Shown piece by piece: positions 21,713 to 34,245 of a DNA stretch of 64,000 bases. The first letter of the stretch is position 1, and each line of letters opens with the position of its first letter. This stretch comes from Taxawa tesnikishii (nom. ined.) (lineage: Eukaryota; Ascomycota; Dothideomycetes; Dothideales). The stretch is taken from contig JAPDRO010000001.1 in assembly GCA_030247885.1 (NCBI GenBank), positions 2,480,001-2,544,000 of the forward strand, read 5' to 3'. Both the position numbers and the translations under genes were made by a program. The notes under the pieces were generated by a model that was not told the origin of the DNA, searched no databases, and saw nothing but the letters and a program-made list of their open reading frames with translations.

Positions 21713-22168
21713 ATGTACATCAGCGCCATGTCGTCCTCACCCATCAGCTCGACTACTTCGGAGCAGAATACGCCCTCACAACCGATTCAAATCGGCTTCA
21801 CGCCTTCGGGCACTGACGCGTTGCTCGACATCTTTCCCAGCGCGCCATCGACCTCATCGTACGCGTCGCAGTGCGCCTTCCCATCCTGGCCGTCTGGCTC
21901 TCGCCTCTTCTCTTCTCAGCAGCGGATGAACATACCCAACTCTTATATTTCCGATGAGGACCTTTTTGGAGACCTTTCCACACCCGGTGACGACCACGCA
22001 CCATACCTCACCGAAGCACCAGAGCCACCTCGCCCAGCCGAGGCATGGTTGGCAGAGCCGTTGCTGCCACTGATCGCCAGCGAGAGGCCCAGAAGGAGGA
22101 GCAGCAAGAAAGAGACGCGTCCACACTTGAAGCCAACTAGGTCCTCTCCCAAGAAGACCCCGGTGTGA
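21713..22168 (+). CDS. Small intrinsically disordered protein of unknown function
   Basis: Uninterrupted frame of 151 residues from the ATG at 21713. A second ATG at 21728 (MSSSPISS) has a better start context and may be the real one. The N-terminal half is Ser/Thr/Pro-rich. The most distinctive segment is QQRMNIPNSYISDEDLFGDL, a type I recall from small Ser/Pro-rich fungal proteins. It ends with a basic cluster (RPRRRSSKKETRP), a possible nuclear localisation signal. No enzyme motif is seen. Confidence 0.6.
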   Translation: MYISAMSSSPISSTTSEQNTPSQPIQIGFTPSGTDALLDIFPSAPSTSSYASQCAFPSWPSGSRLFSSQQRMNIPNSYISDEDLFGDLSTPGDDHAPYLTEAPEPPRPAEAWLAEPLLPLIASERPRRRSSKKETRPHLKPTRSSPKKTPV

Positions 22169-24516
22169 AGAAGAGGAACGTGGCATTCATTTGGAAATGA
22201 TATCTGTGAGTGATGTGATCGAATCTGTCGGCTGGAACCCGCACTGACTGACAACAGTTATCACACTAGACGAATTCGGCAACATGTTTGCGAAGTCATA
22301 TCTAGTTGGAACATGAGCGAGGCATCGACGCCTGACGATATCCATGGAGCTGGACTCCAGAACCTCGTCACCGATCGGGGCCCGACTGCGCCACTCTTGA
22401 GCCGGTAACCGATAACAACGCATATGTCTCGCTGTCCAGCGATCATTATCTGGGACACACAACCGTTTGGGAACGTACATATCACGCCACGCCATAGAGC
22501 AGACAGCGGCACCAGTCATACCGCGTTTTGCCAACCCTCTAGCGGGCCGGGGCTTAGCGGCTTGCAACAATTTGCAGGTGCTCACTATGTGATGAGCAAG
22601 TCGCGACCGAGACGCCGTCAGCCTGGGACGAACATTTCGTTGACGGAGTACGAGAGAGCCACAATCACCATTGCCAGGGGTAAAGACAAGAGGCAGAGCG
22701 GCGATCGGGAAGCGGGCTGCGGAGCGGGCCAGAGCTATTGAGCGGGAGCACAGGCCTGCATGCACGCACTTTATGCGGTGGAATTGTTGATCGCATCTTT
22801 TTTGGGTTGCATTTGATGATGCAGATGTGATAACCCCTGCTGTGGAGATGCAGTTTAGTCCACGTAAATGTATTGATCTTGTTGCCCGGTATCGAAGTGG
22901 GTTTCTTCAATGTGTACTGCTGGCAGAGGCGTCAGAGTTGTGACTATATCTGCAGGACCCTGCGGCAAGATAGCCTCTGTAAACTCGGGGTGCAACGGAT
23001 GGGCTTGCTAGACGATCACCCGCGCGTGGGTGAACGACGTTAGAGCGGGCGCTTAGAGGATAATCAACCGTCAAAATTATCCCGGGATCGTCTCTCACGT
23101 TCGAACGATGGGATTGCCGCACGACGTTCTCTTCGAGACAGGATACAAGCGCTCTTCTGTAAAGAGATGCTCCGAACGCTACCATGCCAAGCGAGCGTAC
23201 CTGATGCGGCTGCATCGCATACCAGTTCTGAAAACGTTGAAACAACTCGCAAGGTGCAAGTATGCGAGGAGGTACAAGCAACGAGACATCGTTTCGTACA
23301 TGCAATGCAGCCCAGAGCATCGAGCATGGGTTTCTCTTCAAAAGAGCATGGTCTCGCTTGCACCGCTTCCGACATGGTAGACCTATGGCCTGCTCGTGTG
23401 GTACAGCCAGAAACGCCGTGCTGATCCAATGCAAGGGCAAGGCCAAGGGCAAGCAGTGCTCCAGGTCTGCGGATCCGGTGCCGTTGTGAGAACATAACAT
23501 GTGTGGACTTGCAAGTCGGGATCCGGGCTGCACAATCACATATACACGAGATGGTGCTTGAACGTCGCGCGCAACACGACACGACACGCCACGCCGCGAG
23601 ACATGTTCGTCGCAGCACACAATAATGGGCGAGACAGCACAGCGCACGAAGAGGCTGGCAGTGACGGGGGCCTAGTGTCGAGATATGCGTGACGAGGGTT
23701 CCGTGGCTTGTTTAGCGCCCTCTCTCCGCAGCCAATGACCGCTCTTGACGCCCAATGTTCACCACTTTTCGTCTACTAGATCCCTGCACGTCCAACCAAC
23801 CTCGCTCCATACAAGCTTGCAAGCTTCTCAACTCCCACTCTGCTCGCCCAGTCGTGCCCGCAATTGATTCCCCTTGACACACATGCACCGCTGGGAATCT
23901 GGCCCGTCGCCCTTGACCGCCTGCAGATATGGAGGTCCGCCCTCCGCTCGTGGCTGCTCTGGCTCCAACGTGCTGCCCATCAATCTCAACCGCCAACCGA
24001 AACGTGCCTCCGGACATTATTTGCCTAGTGTCTCTGCAGCTACCAGAAGTGCCGACGAATAGTACACAAGACCTGTGTTCTCCTACTACTCATAGGCCCT
24101 TTCCCCAGCCTTTGAATTGCTTCTAATAGCCGCTTGTCTGCGCATCCACTGCCGCATTGGGCAGCTTAGATTACTCCGACTCTGTGGCTGTTGGCACCCG
24201 AGTCTGCGACCTGCCTACTTGTACGCGCCGACCTCTAATTCAGTAGCGCTCAGATTGCGCGCCCTTGTACCTTTTCCTGGCTGCTTCTGCTGCTTCCATA
24301 ACTCTGCATTTCCCTAAACATCGTACAACCCTGCCTGATCTCTTCTTGTGCCTTTCCCACATCACTTTTCCAGGGCGGCTGCATGCATACCCTCTGCACA
24401 CTGCAGCAATCCCGGTCATCGACGTGGGGCTTCGAGCACACCAACTGCACCTGAGAGTTCTTTGGCTGCGCCTGGTGTACAGGGTGTGACTTCACTCTCT
24501 TAGCGCGCACATCAGG
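22169..24516. other. Gene-poor stretch, about 2.3 kb
   Basis: Short overlapping open frames only. From about 23700 the sequence becomes pyrimidine-rich, as expected for a promoter and transcribed leader of the large gene to the right. Confidence 0.5.
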
Positions 24517-24691
24517 GTAAGTCTATCTCACACTGCCCTGGATATACATAATGTTTCATGTTCCTGCGAAATTCTATTTCCGGTATCCGCACACACACAC
24601 ACACACACACACACCCGCTGGGAGACAGACCGCTTTCATGACCTCGAGTCCTCTGCCTGTGCGGCCAGCTAACTCAAGACCGAATACGCAG
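24517..24691 (+). other. Probable 5' UTR intron of the WD40/Gemin5-like gene
   Basis: A consensus donor GTAAGT at 24517 (after ATCAGG), a CTAAC branch-like motif at 24669-24673 and an acceptor ACGCAG ending at 24691 define a 175-nt intron. It ends 11 bases before the start codon. It contains the AC repeat at 24590-24615. Inferred from motifs only. Confidence 0.45.
24590..24615. repeat. AC/GT dinucleotide microsatellite, 12-13 units
   Basis: Perfect CA repeat directly visible; it lies inside the probable 5' UTR intron of the next gene. Confidence 0.95.
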
Positions 24692-24702
24692 TGCGTGGGA
24701 AT

Positions 24703-27700
24703 ATGTCCACCGGTCAATTGTCAAGACACGGGTCGCGGTCTTCGGCTGCCAAACGCTCAGGGAACATCAGACCGACCCCTCCGCCTCCGACCCTGACCCC
24801 AGAGAACACCGAGCGAGAACTGGAATCATGCGCTGCGACCGGCTCATTCTTCCTCTACGCGCAGAGGAGTACTATATTGTGCCTGCACCACGACACATTG
24901 GCGATCGAGCGAAGATTTGATAGGCACAGAGAAGACGTGTTATGGATATCGGTGGATACAGTCAGTGAGAGAGGAGCTGGTCGGCTTGCGGTCAGTTATG
25001 ATGCGGGGCAAACGGCGATAGTATGGGATATCTTTACTGGGGATGAGGTTGCGCGGTTCGCTGCATACGAACAGATCAGGGTAGCGGCATGGATGCGCAA
25101 CGGCAACATAGCTTTCGGTAAGCAGTGTGGCCTGCAGAGCAAACATGGCGATGCGTACTGAACCAGACAGGCAATACTCAAGGCAACGTGATACTTTTCG
25201 AGCCCTCGACCTCCGAGCACCTATCGTCGCGGACTATCTTCGATCCCGTTACTGCGATAGCGCCAGCATCAGATTGCCGGACATTTGCAATCGGGTATGC
25301 ATCACGCACGAGCAACGTCCGGCAGTACCGTGCTGATACTCGCAGATACTTAAATGGTTCTATCCTTGTCGCCACCCTTCAACCAACCTTCACGATATTA
25401 CATACTCTTACAACGTCTCGCGCTCCATCACGGATCGTTGAGCTTGCATGGCATGGTGCATCTTCGAAACAAAAATCGGACATGCTTGCCGCCCAAACAT
25501 CGGATGGCGATCTCAGAGTGTGGAGTATACCGAAAGCAGCGCACGGCGGTGAATCACCAAACATCATCAGAGTACTAAACAGGCCAGAGAGCCGTGAGTC
25601 CGGACCTTGTTGGTTTGCCTGGTCGAAGAACGGTCGTATTGTGCAGCATTCTGATGGGTAAGTTGCGTGCACTGTCGCCACTGAGATTTTGTTCTGGCCG
25701 TTTGTTCCTCGCGTAAACCTCCGGACGGTGCTGATACGATCGATAGAGAAACACGCGCTTGGGACGTCCGCACGAAGAAGGTAACATATGAGTCTATCCC
25801 AACCGTAGACGGTGTCGTCGGAATTGCGAATTACGGACCAACTGCCACGCTTTTCACTCTCGGTCGGAACCACACAGTGCAGCAGTACGACATTAACCCC
25901 AATAGTTCGCCAATTCAGGTAGCCACCGTGCAGCATATGCCCGCAAACACGCCACCTTCGCCACCTAACTCCATCGAAGAAGAGAAGAACCCATATGGCG
26001 GGCCTACAACAGCCGTGTCAACTATAGCACCAGCCTTGCCCGTTTACCTGGAGGCTGAGATGAGTGAAGGTGAAGAAGGTGCAATGTCACCTTTGCAAAG
26101 AATTGCGATGGAAATGGAACAGCTGGAAGAAGAGAGACGGGATATGGTAGGCCCGCTCAGTCCGAGCTCCAGCAGAGCATCGTCAGTCAGCTCCAGATCA
26201 TCCGGCGGAGGACAGCGGGCGCCTTCGTATCGTTACGACAAACCTCCTTCATCCCGGATGTCTAACGTATCAGCGAACGAGGGCACGGAATTCTCTTTCG
26301 GACAGTCTTTACCGCGCGACCGCCAGAGCATGTCTATACGGTCGACCTCATCATACGCCTCCTCCAAGTACAGATCGTCGAATCTTCGGAAGGAGGTCTT
26401 GCGGAGTCCGGATGTACAGCAACAAAACATGCACATGGACCTCTTCCCCTTTGTCAAGGTACGCCTTATGGATGTTGAGTTCAGAACTCCTTTCTACGGG
26501 CATGGTGCGCGCACGCCGGATATTTTGAGAAGGGAGATGCTGAGTGTCGTATTTGGGTGGAATGACGACATTGAGTCATTGGTTCGTGACGAGCGTAAGT
26601 CTTTCCCCCTGTTTCCTCGGATCTCTTGCTTACAAAATCCAGTTTCACGGCACAACCCGGGGTCTGCCAGCGGAGTTTTGCTTTCGAAGTGGTTGGGCGA
26701 CCTCGGTGCAGACTCCATGGCTTCCATGATTGGCTCGGAGTCAATGACGTCCTCCGACTGGATGCTTCTGGCATTGAGCTCCATGGGTCACGACTCCCAG
26801 AAGAAAGTGGGCGAGGCGTTTGTGCAGCGCCTCCTTGAGAAAGGAGACATCCATCCGGCAGTCGCAATCCTACTTGGCCTTGGCGAGCATAACGACGCAG
26901 TGGAAGTTTATGTTTCTCAGGGCTACCACATGGAGGCGGTTCTCCTGACCTGTTTGATCTTCCCAGCAGATTGGCAGCGGCAGTCATTCCTCCTCAAAAA
27001 GTGGGGTGAGACGGCTATGGTTCGCGGACAGCCGGAGCTCGCAGTCCGCTGCTTTGCATGCACCAGTGTCGAGACATCAGAGCCATGGTTCTCTCCGGCT
27101 GCGCAAGATGCCGTGTTTAGAGCCGAGAAAGAGCAAGTTTTGGGGCCGTCAATACTCAGTCCACCACTGTCCCCCCATCAGCTACGGGCTCGAGCCGGAT
27201 GGCTAACAAACTAGGCTCATTGAAACTGATTACAACGTTTGGTGACAAAGGGGCACCGCTGCCTGCTACGAGAGATCAGAGAGAAGATGCAACCCCAATG
27301 CAAAGACTCGGCGTCGGTGTAACACCCATTGCGGAGTCAGCGATCTCTCCCGGAGGAGCAGGTCCTTGGCTCAAGGCTCGTGATCGCAAAGAGCGGGAGC
27401 CGTCGACGGCCAGAACCGCGACACCAGGTGCCTACGGTGGAAGGAGGCGGTTCCCTTCAAAGAGTGATTTCCAGCGGGCTCGAGATCCGTCCGAAACGCC
27501 ACTCACCGCTGCACGGGATTTTGCGTCTTTCAAGATTCCGGCTCCTTCACGAGCTGAACAAGACGTGTCAAGTCACTCCTCTCACAGCCGCAGAACGTCT
27601 TCGATCAGCTCGAAGGATGTACCCTTCACTCTGAGCTCGGCTTCATACCAGCAGCGCAAGGTCGGTGACCCGGATCATTTGCCATCACCCGCTCATGGCG

Positions 27701-30048
27701 TCTTTGCCCGCTTGCGGCAAGAGTCAAAGACACGGAATGGATCTCGTGAAAGAATGCCAGAGGGCCTCTCTCTGCAAGTTCTCGATACGGCATTTCTCGA
27801 CAGCGCAGTCACGCCTGGACTCAGCACTCAAGGAACGGAGTCTGGCATAAGCACACTTGACGAGTACGCCAGTCGCACGGGCGCCATCAGTCCACCTCTA
27901 ACGGGCGAGAGTCTGCAAAGTGGCAGAGTGCACGCACGACAGCAGCGTGCCGAAAGCCGTTCCAGAGCAGCAAGTCGAGATGGCAGGACACGCAGATACC
28001 GTGATCCATCAGAGACTCGCGGCCGTGCGGGCGTGAAATACATCAAGCCGGCCAAACGATCACCGTCTTCTCCAGTGCCAATGTCCCCGGATGAAGTCTT
28101 TGCGGCTACCCGGGCAACGGCAAACCAAGCTGATGAAAGCTATTACAACGTAACCTCCCCTGTAGAGTCGACCTCAAGTCGAGTCTCACGAAGCCAAAGC
28201 AGAACCCTGGAGTCTGGGAGCGAATCGCGGTCAGAGCAACAAGCAGCATCTCCAGTACGAGCTTCTGCTAAGGGATCATCGAGGGCCGCGAGCAGAGCAA
28301 CGAGCCGCCACAGGAGCCCAGAAGGTCAACGCCTACGCACCAACATGCGCGGTCGCAGCCAATCAAGAAAAGCAGGTTCCTTGGCAAGATCTCCCTCTTC
28401 GCCGTTGCCTATGTCGCCTGAGACGAAGCATAATGAGGAAGATGAGACACAGAGTGATGGCCAGAGAGTCCGTATCCGGCAACACAGCTCGAGCCGCAAG
28501 CCGAGAGAACCATCCGTCCAAAGAGGAGTATCCCGTGTCCGTGCTGGATCAAGTAGCAGACGACCCGATGAGCTAGATACAGGCTTGGGCATGCACATTC
28601 CTAACATAACCGTCGACGGCACTGCTCAGTCTGAAAGATTCACAACAGCATCAGAGAAGCAACCCCAACGTCGCGATTTGACGAAGTTGACGCGCAAGGA
28701 GCTTGCCGCGAGGGAGCTGGAGGAGCGACGCTTGTCGCTTGCACGACGTCCTTCAGCCCCTGCCATCCCCTGCCGGGCCAATCTCCGGCAAAGAGGCCTG
28801 GCATGGCCCCTCGACACCATACCGAGCTTGGTGACAGTCCACACTCGTTCCTTCCACCCTACTCCGGTCCGTCGATTTCTCGAAGCCAAACCGTGGATCC
28901 CGAAGCTATGATGCGGTATGGTCCAAGGACGACAGGCACTTCGACTCCTTCAGCACCTATTGGTCTCCCGGCTACGCCTCGAGCGATGAGGCACCCTAGA
29001 TATATGAGCAGTGATCCGAACGAGCGGGAGAATATACCTGCAGTGCCGGATATTCCGGACACCCTGCCACAGCTCACTCCAGCAGTCTTTGGCCAGCCGG
29101 TGAAATCTGCCGAGCCACAGACCGACACCTTGGCGCCTCTTCTGCCTTCGACAGTGTATGGCCAGAAAGGGCCTCAAGCGCCCACTCGCTCGGCGTCAGC
29201 GCCGCCAGAGAAGATGGGTCTGCCTTCGCACCCGGCCTACAAGGCAGCCTTGCCGCACTCGAGCCGACGTGCTTCTCTCAGCCGCCACGTACGAAAGATA
29301 TCGCCCACTGAGAACGAAGTCGCGACTCAACCTCACAGCCCGCCCATGGTCACGGGCAGCATCGACCAGGCCCTACATGACAGTCAGGTTATCATCATCG
29401 AAGAGCCCGAAGCCCCAGCTATCGTCCTTCCCGAGCTGCAGCACCTTGCTGGTCCACCCCTCCGCCTCCGCCACCAACGATCTTCTCGAGCGCTGCTACT
29501 GCCCACCAACCGACCAACAGCTTGGGTGTCATCAACATCGCCATCGAAGAAGACGCACCCATGATAATCGACGTCACGCCTGAGCTGCCACGCGCCACGA
29601 CAGCAAGCCCAAGCATGCACCGCCGTGGCCGAGGTTCCATCAGTAACGGCTCCGTGTCCCACGACGCCTCGTCCTTTGGCTCACGCTTCCGCACTATCGG
29701 CGACCGCATGCGCAGCACCTCCGCTCGCGCGCCAAGTCGCCTCCGATGGAGTCCAGCGGTTACAAGCCTTCACCCTACGAAACCGTCCTGCCACCCATGC
29801 CGCGCCGCGAATCTCTTAGTTCCTCGTCGCGTCCCGCACAAGAAGCGATTCCACCTCCGCCGCCACCGCCTCCGGAGCCGCCTGTCGGAGGTCCCGGCGG
29901 CCCGCTTGTCGAGCGCGTGGTCCCACCCGAGAGGAGTCAGAACGCCATGGGCGGGTATGGGGGCTACAGGCATCCGAAGGAGATCAGGGCGAACATGCCG
30001 CCCGAGACGTTGCAACAGGGTGTCTATCAGCCTGGAGGAATGATTTAA
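24703..30048 (+). CDS. Large WD40-repeat protein with Gemin5-like helical domain and disordered SR/Pro-rich tail
   Basis: Exons 24703-25117, 25171-25657, 25747-26594, then 26643-30048. N-terminal half: WD-like blades (TAIVWDIFTGDEVARF, DGDLRVWSI, ETRAWDVRTKKV). Middle: a helical-repeat region (SQKKVGEAFVQRLLEKGDIH, AVEVYVSQGYHMEAVLL) resembling the TPR-like part of Gemin5-type proteins. The C-terminal half is disordered, with Ser-Arg blocks, SPVPMSP motifs and a proline run. The frame changes at C-runs 27171-27176, 28767-28770 and 29458-29461 and near 29725-29733. Each time the neighbouring frame continues in the same style, so I read one protein of about 1,700 residues, not five. A role in RNP assembly or scaffolding is inferred from family resemblance only. 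Confidence 0.78.
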
Positions 30049-30780
30049 ACGCGCGTCTAAGCTTCCCGCGTTTTGTACAGTGTTGTGTGAGATTGGAAGA
30101 GTAACGACTGACGATACCCCCTCTACTTGCCTCTTTTCATCACAGCATGGTCACTCACTGGGCATTGTTATGTTTCCATTGTTTCCATTGATCTTGTGCA
30201 CTAGCGGCGGAGTATCATTCTTAGCGTACAGCATGTGTTTAGCCTACCGTTCTCGACATTCAGTGTCATTAGATGTCGCAGATTCATCCAAGCGTCGATT
30301 TCTTCTCCGTTGACATCTCCTCTCTTTTACTTGCGAGGCGCGTGAATGATTGATGCGACGTCAGAACGCGGTTGGGGAAAGGATCACGAAGCGTTTGCCG
30401 GTATCCGCACGCTTTTCGAATATCAATGGAATAGGGTAGTACATACAAAGGCCTTAGCAGGGTGTGTCTTTCCAGAGTACGTGGTCCAGTCTTGGTCGTG
30501 CATGCATATCTATACTTGTGTCACCTTCCGTTGCGGGAAAACCGTGGTGGGTACTCGGCATTGGGGAAACTCCGTAGTCAGCCATTGAAGGGCGAAGGTA
30601 CGCTTAGCGCATGGCTTGCCGCAGATCTCAGAGATGTATATGCAATTGATGCCCCTCAACCGTCGTTATGTCCGGGATACGGTTTACTATTCCCTATTCG
30701 CATGTCACTGTCACTGTGCGACACGCCGCCAGTCCACTCGTTTCCTTCTACACTGTCTCAATGACCGCGTCAGGACAATC
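30049..30780. other. Intergenic, about 730 bp
   Basis: 3' flank of the WD40 gene and promoter of the MFS gene; no convincing gene. Confidence 0.5.
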
Positions 30781-32647
30781 ATGAACGCCCACAAAGACGA
30801 CGCCAAGCAGACCTCCTCCCCGCCAGCCATTCCCCATCCTCGGTGAACCAGGACGACCGCGCCTCCAGCACCGCCCCGGCAACAACAACAACAAGCAACA
30901 GACGCTCATTATGGCGGCGCGTATACGACCTAACCACCTACACGCCTCCACGATGTCGCTGGGACCCGGAGAAGCCGCCCGTCTTCAGCATGCCGCTGAA
31001 CGTGCTGTTCGGCTTCGCGGGCGCCTTCACCGTCGCGAATCTGTACTACAACCACCCGATCCTGAACATTCTGGCGCATGACTTTGAAGTCGAGTACGAA
31101 AAGGTCTCGCAGATACCGACGGTGATGCAGGCCGGGTATGCGGCGGGATTGCTGTTCTTGTGCCCGTTGGGGGATCTGCTCAAGAGGAGGGCTTTTGTGC
31201 TGAGTTTGGTCTTCTTTACGGCGACTATGTGGTAGGTTTTGCTCTCTCTGAGTTTCTGCGGATTCGGGGTCATGGTGGTTTGGGGAAGGGGGATGAGTTT
31301 AGGTTGGAAGGGAGGCGAGAATATATATATGGGTTCGAGGATGTGAGACGAGGGGATGTTGGAGAGGATTCTGGCGAGGAACAAGGACGGGACGGTGTTG
31401 TTGACGGATCGCAGGATCGGCCTCTGTATAACGAACTCGCTGGCCGTCTTCACGGCCATCTCGTTCATCACGGCCATTACAACCGTAACGCCTCAGCTGA
31501 TGCTCCCACTCGTCGGAGATCTCGCACCACCCAACAAGCGGGCCGCCGCGCTCTCCATCGTGGTCTCCGGGCTCCTCCTGGGCATGTTGATAGCACGTCT
31601 GCTATCCGGAATCCTCACAAACTACACCTCGTGGCGGACGATCTACTGGCTCTCGCTGGGACTGCAATACGCCATCTTCGGGCTGCTCTGGCTCTTCATG
31701 CCGGACTATCCCTGCACGAACCCGGAGGGAATCAACTACTTCAAGCTCCTGTGGTCCATCATCTTGATGCTATTCGAGCACCCCGTGCTCGTACAAGCCT
31801 GCTTCATCACCTTCTTCACCGCCGCCACCTTCACCTGTTTCTGGACCACGCTGACCTTCCTCCTCTCTTCGCCACCCTACTCCTACGACTCCCTCGTCAT
31901 CGGCTTGTTCGCCCTCATCGGCATCGCCTCCATGTTCTGCGGCCCCGTGTACGCGCGCCTCGTCATCGACAAATTCGTGCCCCTCTTCTCCGTCATCCTC
32001 GGCGAGCTCTGGTGCATGCTCGGCATCTGCATCGGCACCTACACGGGCACCTTCACCGTCGCGGGCCCCATCATCCAGGCCTTTCTGAACGACTTCGGCC
32101 TCCAGACCGCACAGATCGCGAACCGAAGCGCCATCTATGCCATCGCTCCCAAGGCCAGGAACAGAGTCAACACGGCGTTCATGGTCGCGACTTTCTGTGG
32201 CCAACTCGTGGGCACGGCGGCGGGTAACCATCTGTACGCGAGAGCGGGCTGGATCGCGAGTGGCAGTTACAGCGTCGCGAGCATCGGTGCCGCGCTCGTG
32301 TGCTGTTTTGCAAGGGGCCCATGGGAGGAAGGATGGCTAGGTTGGAGCGGAGGGTGGAGTGTCAGGAAGAAGAGTGCGACGAGCGCGGATGGCAAGACGG
32401 AGGAGAAGGCGGCGCACGGTGGCGAACACGGCGGCGGTAAGCCGGGGAACAGTTCGCTGCTAACGAGCAGGATGCGGAGAAGGGCATCGAGTTGGCAGCT
32501 GCCGAGGCCGAAGACACTCCCGGTGGCGAGTTGAGGGATGTGGAAGGTAGTCTGGGTGAGAGCAGTGCCAAGGAGAAGGAGGACGAGGACGAGATTACAC
32601 CTCAACGGCCTGCCGATGCTGCTGGAACAATGTCCGAGAAGATGTAG
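30781..32647 (+). CDS. MFS transporter (DHA1/YnfM-like drug or sugar efflux type)
   Basis: Start MNAHKDDAKQTSS at 30781. Hydrophobic segments begin with VLFGFAGAFTVANLYYNHPIL and GYAAGLLFLCPLGDLLKRRAF, the latter containing the G-x3-D-x2-(R/K)-R loop of MFS proteins. A 182-nt intron (31233-31414) separates TATMW from IGLCITNSLAVF. More membrane helices follow to about 32330. The frame is broken near each end: after AIP at a four-C run (30832-30835) and after KPG at a four-G run (32444-32447). Beyond the second, the acidic cytoplasmic tail continues to EKM at 32647. The substrate is unknown. Confidence 0.82.
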
Positions 32648-33230
32648 GTTTCGGTATAGTGAGCATAGCATTGCTTTTGACGATGGGTTGCTGTGTCTCT
32701 TGCATTGTCAGTTGCATGGCGTTGTGCTGATTGCGCGGATGGTTTGAGCATTGGGGGAAGGATAGAATCGACAGCGCCCGGCGTATTGGATCATGCTAAG
32801 AACGGGTCGGCCGCATGCCACATTGGCTTTCTTTGGACAGCATTGTATTCACAGTATTATCGTTGGAAGACTATACGGAGCTGCAACATGAACTTGTGCG
32901 CTTGTCTTCCAAACATTTCCATTCCGACGCGCCTGCAATGCGCTCGATGTCGTCCTTTGTCCTCGGAACTGAAACTGGGGGAATCATATCACACTGCGAC
33001 GTGCATTTCGATACGCTTGCCAGCGTTTCATGTCGATTAGAGTGAGCCATGTTACTGTGTGCTAACGGTAGCTTTCGTAGTAGGGTAGCGTCACCATTGC
33101 CGGAAGGATCACCGGAGCTCTTATCCAATCTCCCCATTCTCGTTTGCTTCGGTGGTCTTGAGTGCCTCCCGCATGGGCAGCACTACGCAAGTTTCTCACG
33201 GCACGATCCATGGAGTTTTGTGTAGACAGC
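32648..33230. other. Intergenic between convergent genes, about 580 bp
   Basis: Holds the 3' flanks of the MFS and TANGO2 genes; nothing else seen. Confidence 0.5.
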
Positions 33231-34245
33231 TCACGAGGTCCAACCCTCGATGTCGAACTCGAACACGCGAGTGTTTTTGTCCGGATCCGCGGGCATTCCC
33301 TTCTCACCATACAATGTCTTTTCTACGAAGGTCGCTTTGCCGTTCGTGTCAACGAGCAACACGGTCTGCTTCTGTGTGCCGTACGAGCCGGCGAACGCGG
33401 TTGCCGGTTTCTTCGACGATGATGCAGCGACGGCATCTGCTGGCTCGGCCTCGAGTTGCTCGCCACCCACTAATGGGATGAAGATGCTGTTTCTGAGCTG
33501 CCCGATATACGTTTCCCAGTCATCGCCCTTCTGCTGCTTGGGCAGTGTATCTACGCTCAATACGTCGAACAGGCTGGCGAGGAGAGCGTCTTTTCCCGCG
33601 TTCCGGGAGACGTTGGCGTGGATGCATTGTTTGAGTAATTGTTCGCCATGAACGACCTTTGGCCACGACAAGTCGCCGTAGTGCGAGTTGCTCAATCCAT
33701 ACACTTGGCCAGGCTGATCCGCGATCCAGGTGACGCCTTTAATATCCGGCGTGCGATTAGAAATAATAGCGAGGCCCCTACTGCCCTCGGCGCTGTCAGG
33801 GGACCTCAACTTTCCAAATGCGAGACTGAAGCCGCCAACATCGCTGACGCCCTCTTCTTCCACCAGGCGTTTGGCGAATTCCTCCGTGGTCTCCGGGCTG
33901 CCGGGCGGTGTCTGGAGGAACGAGTTCACGATGCCTCCGCGGCTCTTCAGGCCGGAGAAATCTTGACCCTTTTCGCGAAAGTTAGTCAGGACGGCTACAC
34001 GGCCTTGCTTCGTGACTCCGAGCCATGTCCCCTGGGTCTCTCGTTGTAGATCTCGTCCGCCGAGGACGTGAGAGTCGGGCTCCTTCCACCAGTGAGCCCG
34101 TGCTGTTGGACGACTTATGTATTCCTGAGAGCGAGTCAGCTCACAAGGTGTTCCGACAACAACACAGATGCTCACACACATCTCGATTGTTGATTAGAAT
34201 AAATGGATAGGCTGGGTGGGCCGTGCTGATCAGAGCTATACACAT
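33231..34245 (-). CDS. TANGO2/NRDE family protein
   Basis: Two exons: 34180-34245 (MCIALISTAHPAYPFILINNRD) and 33231-34134, with a 45-nt intron (34135-34179). Splicing creates the family signature NNRDE, followed by YISRPTARAHWW and HVLGGRDLQ. Further family motifs are GTWLGVTKQGRVAVLTNF and YGLSNSHYGDLSWPKV. Total about 322 residues. In animals TANGO2 affects Golgi organisation and mitochondrial/haem handling; the fungal role is not established. The frame is clean. A shorter open frame starting at 34181 would read through the intron and miss the NRDE motif. Confidence 0.92.

Noticed and set aside
24590-24615. CA repeat as a telomeric or centromeric signal
   Set aside because: Only about 26 bp, single copy, in a gene leader; it does not match fungal telomere repeats.
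31160-32227. Overlapping 355-codon open frame within the MFS gene
   Set aside because: His/Arg-rich shadow of membrane-helix codons; the true frame has MFS helices.
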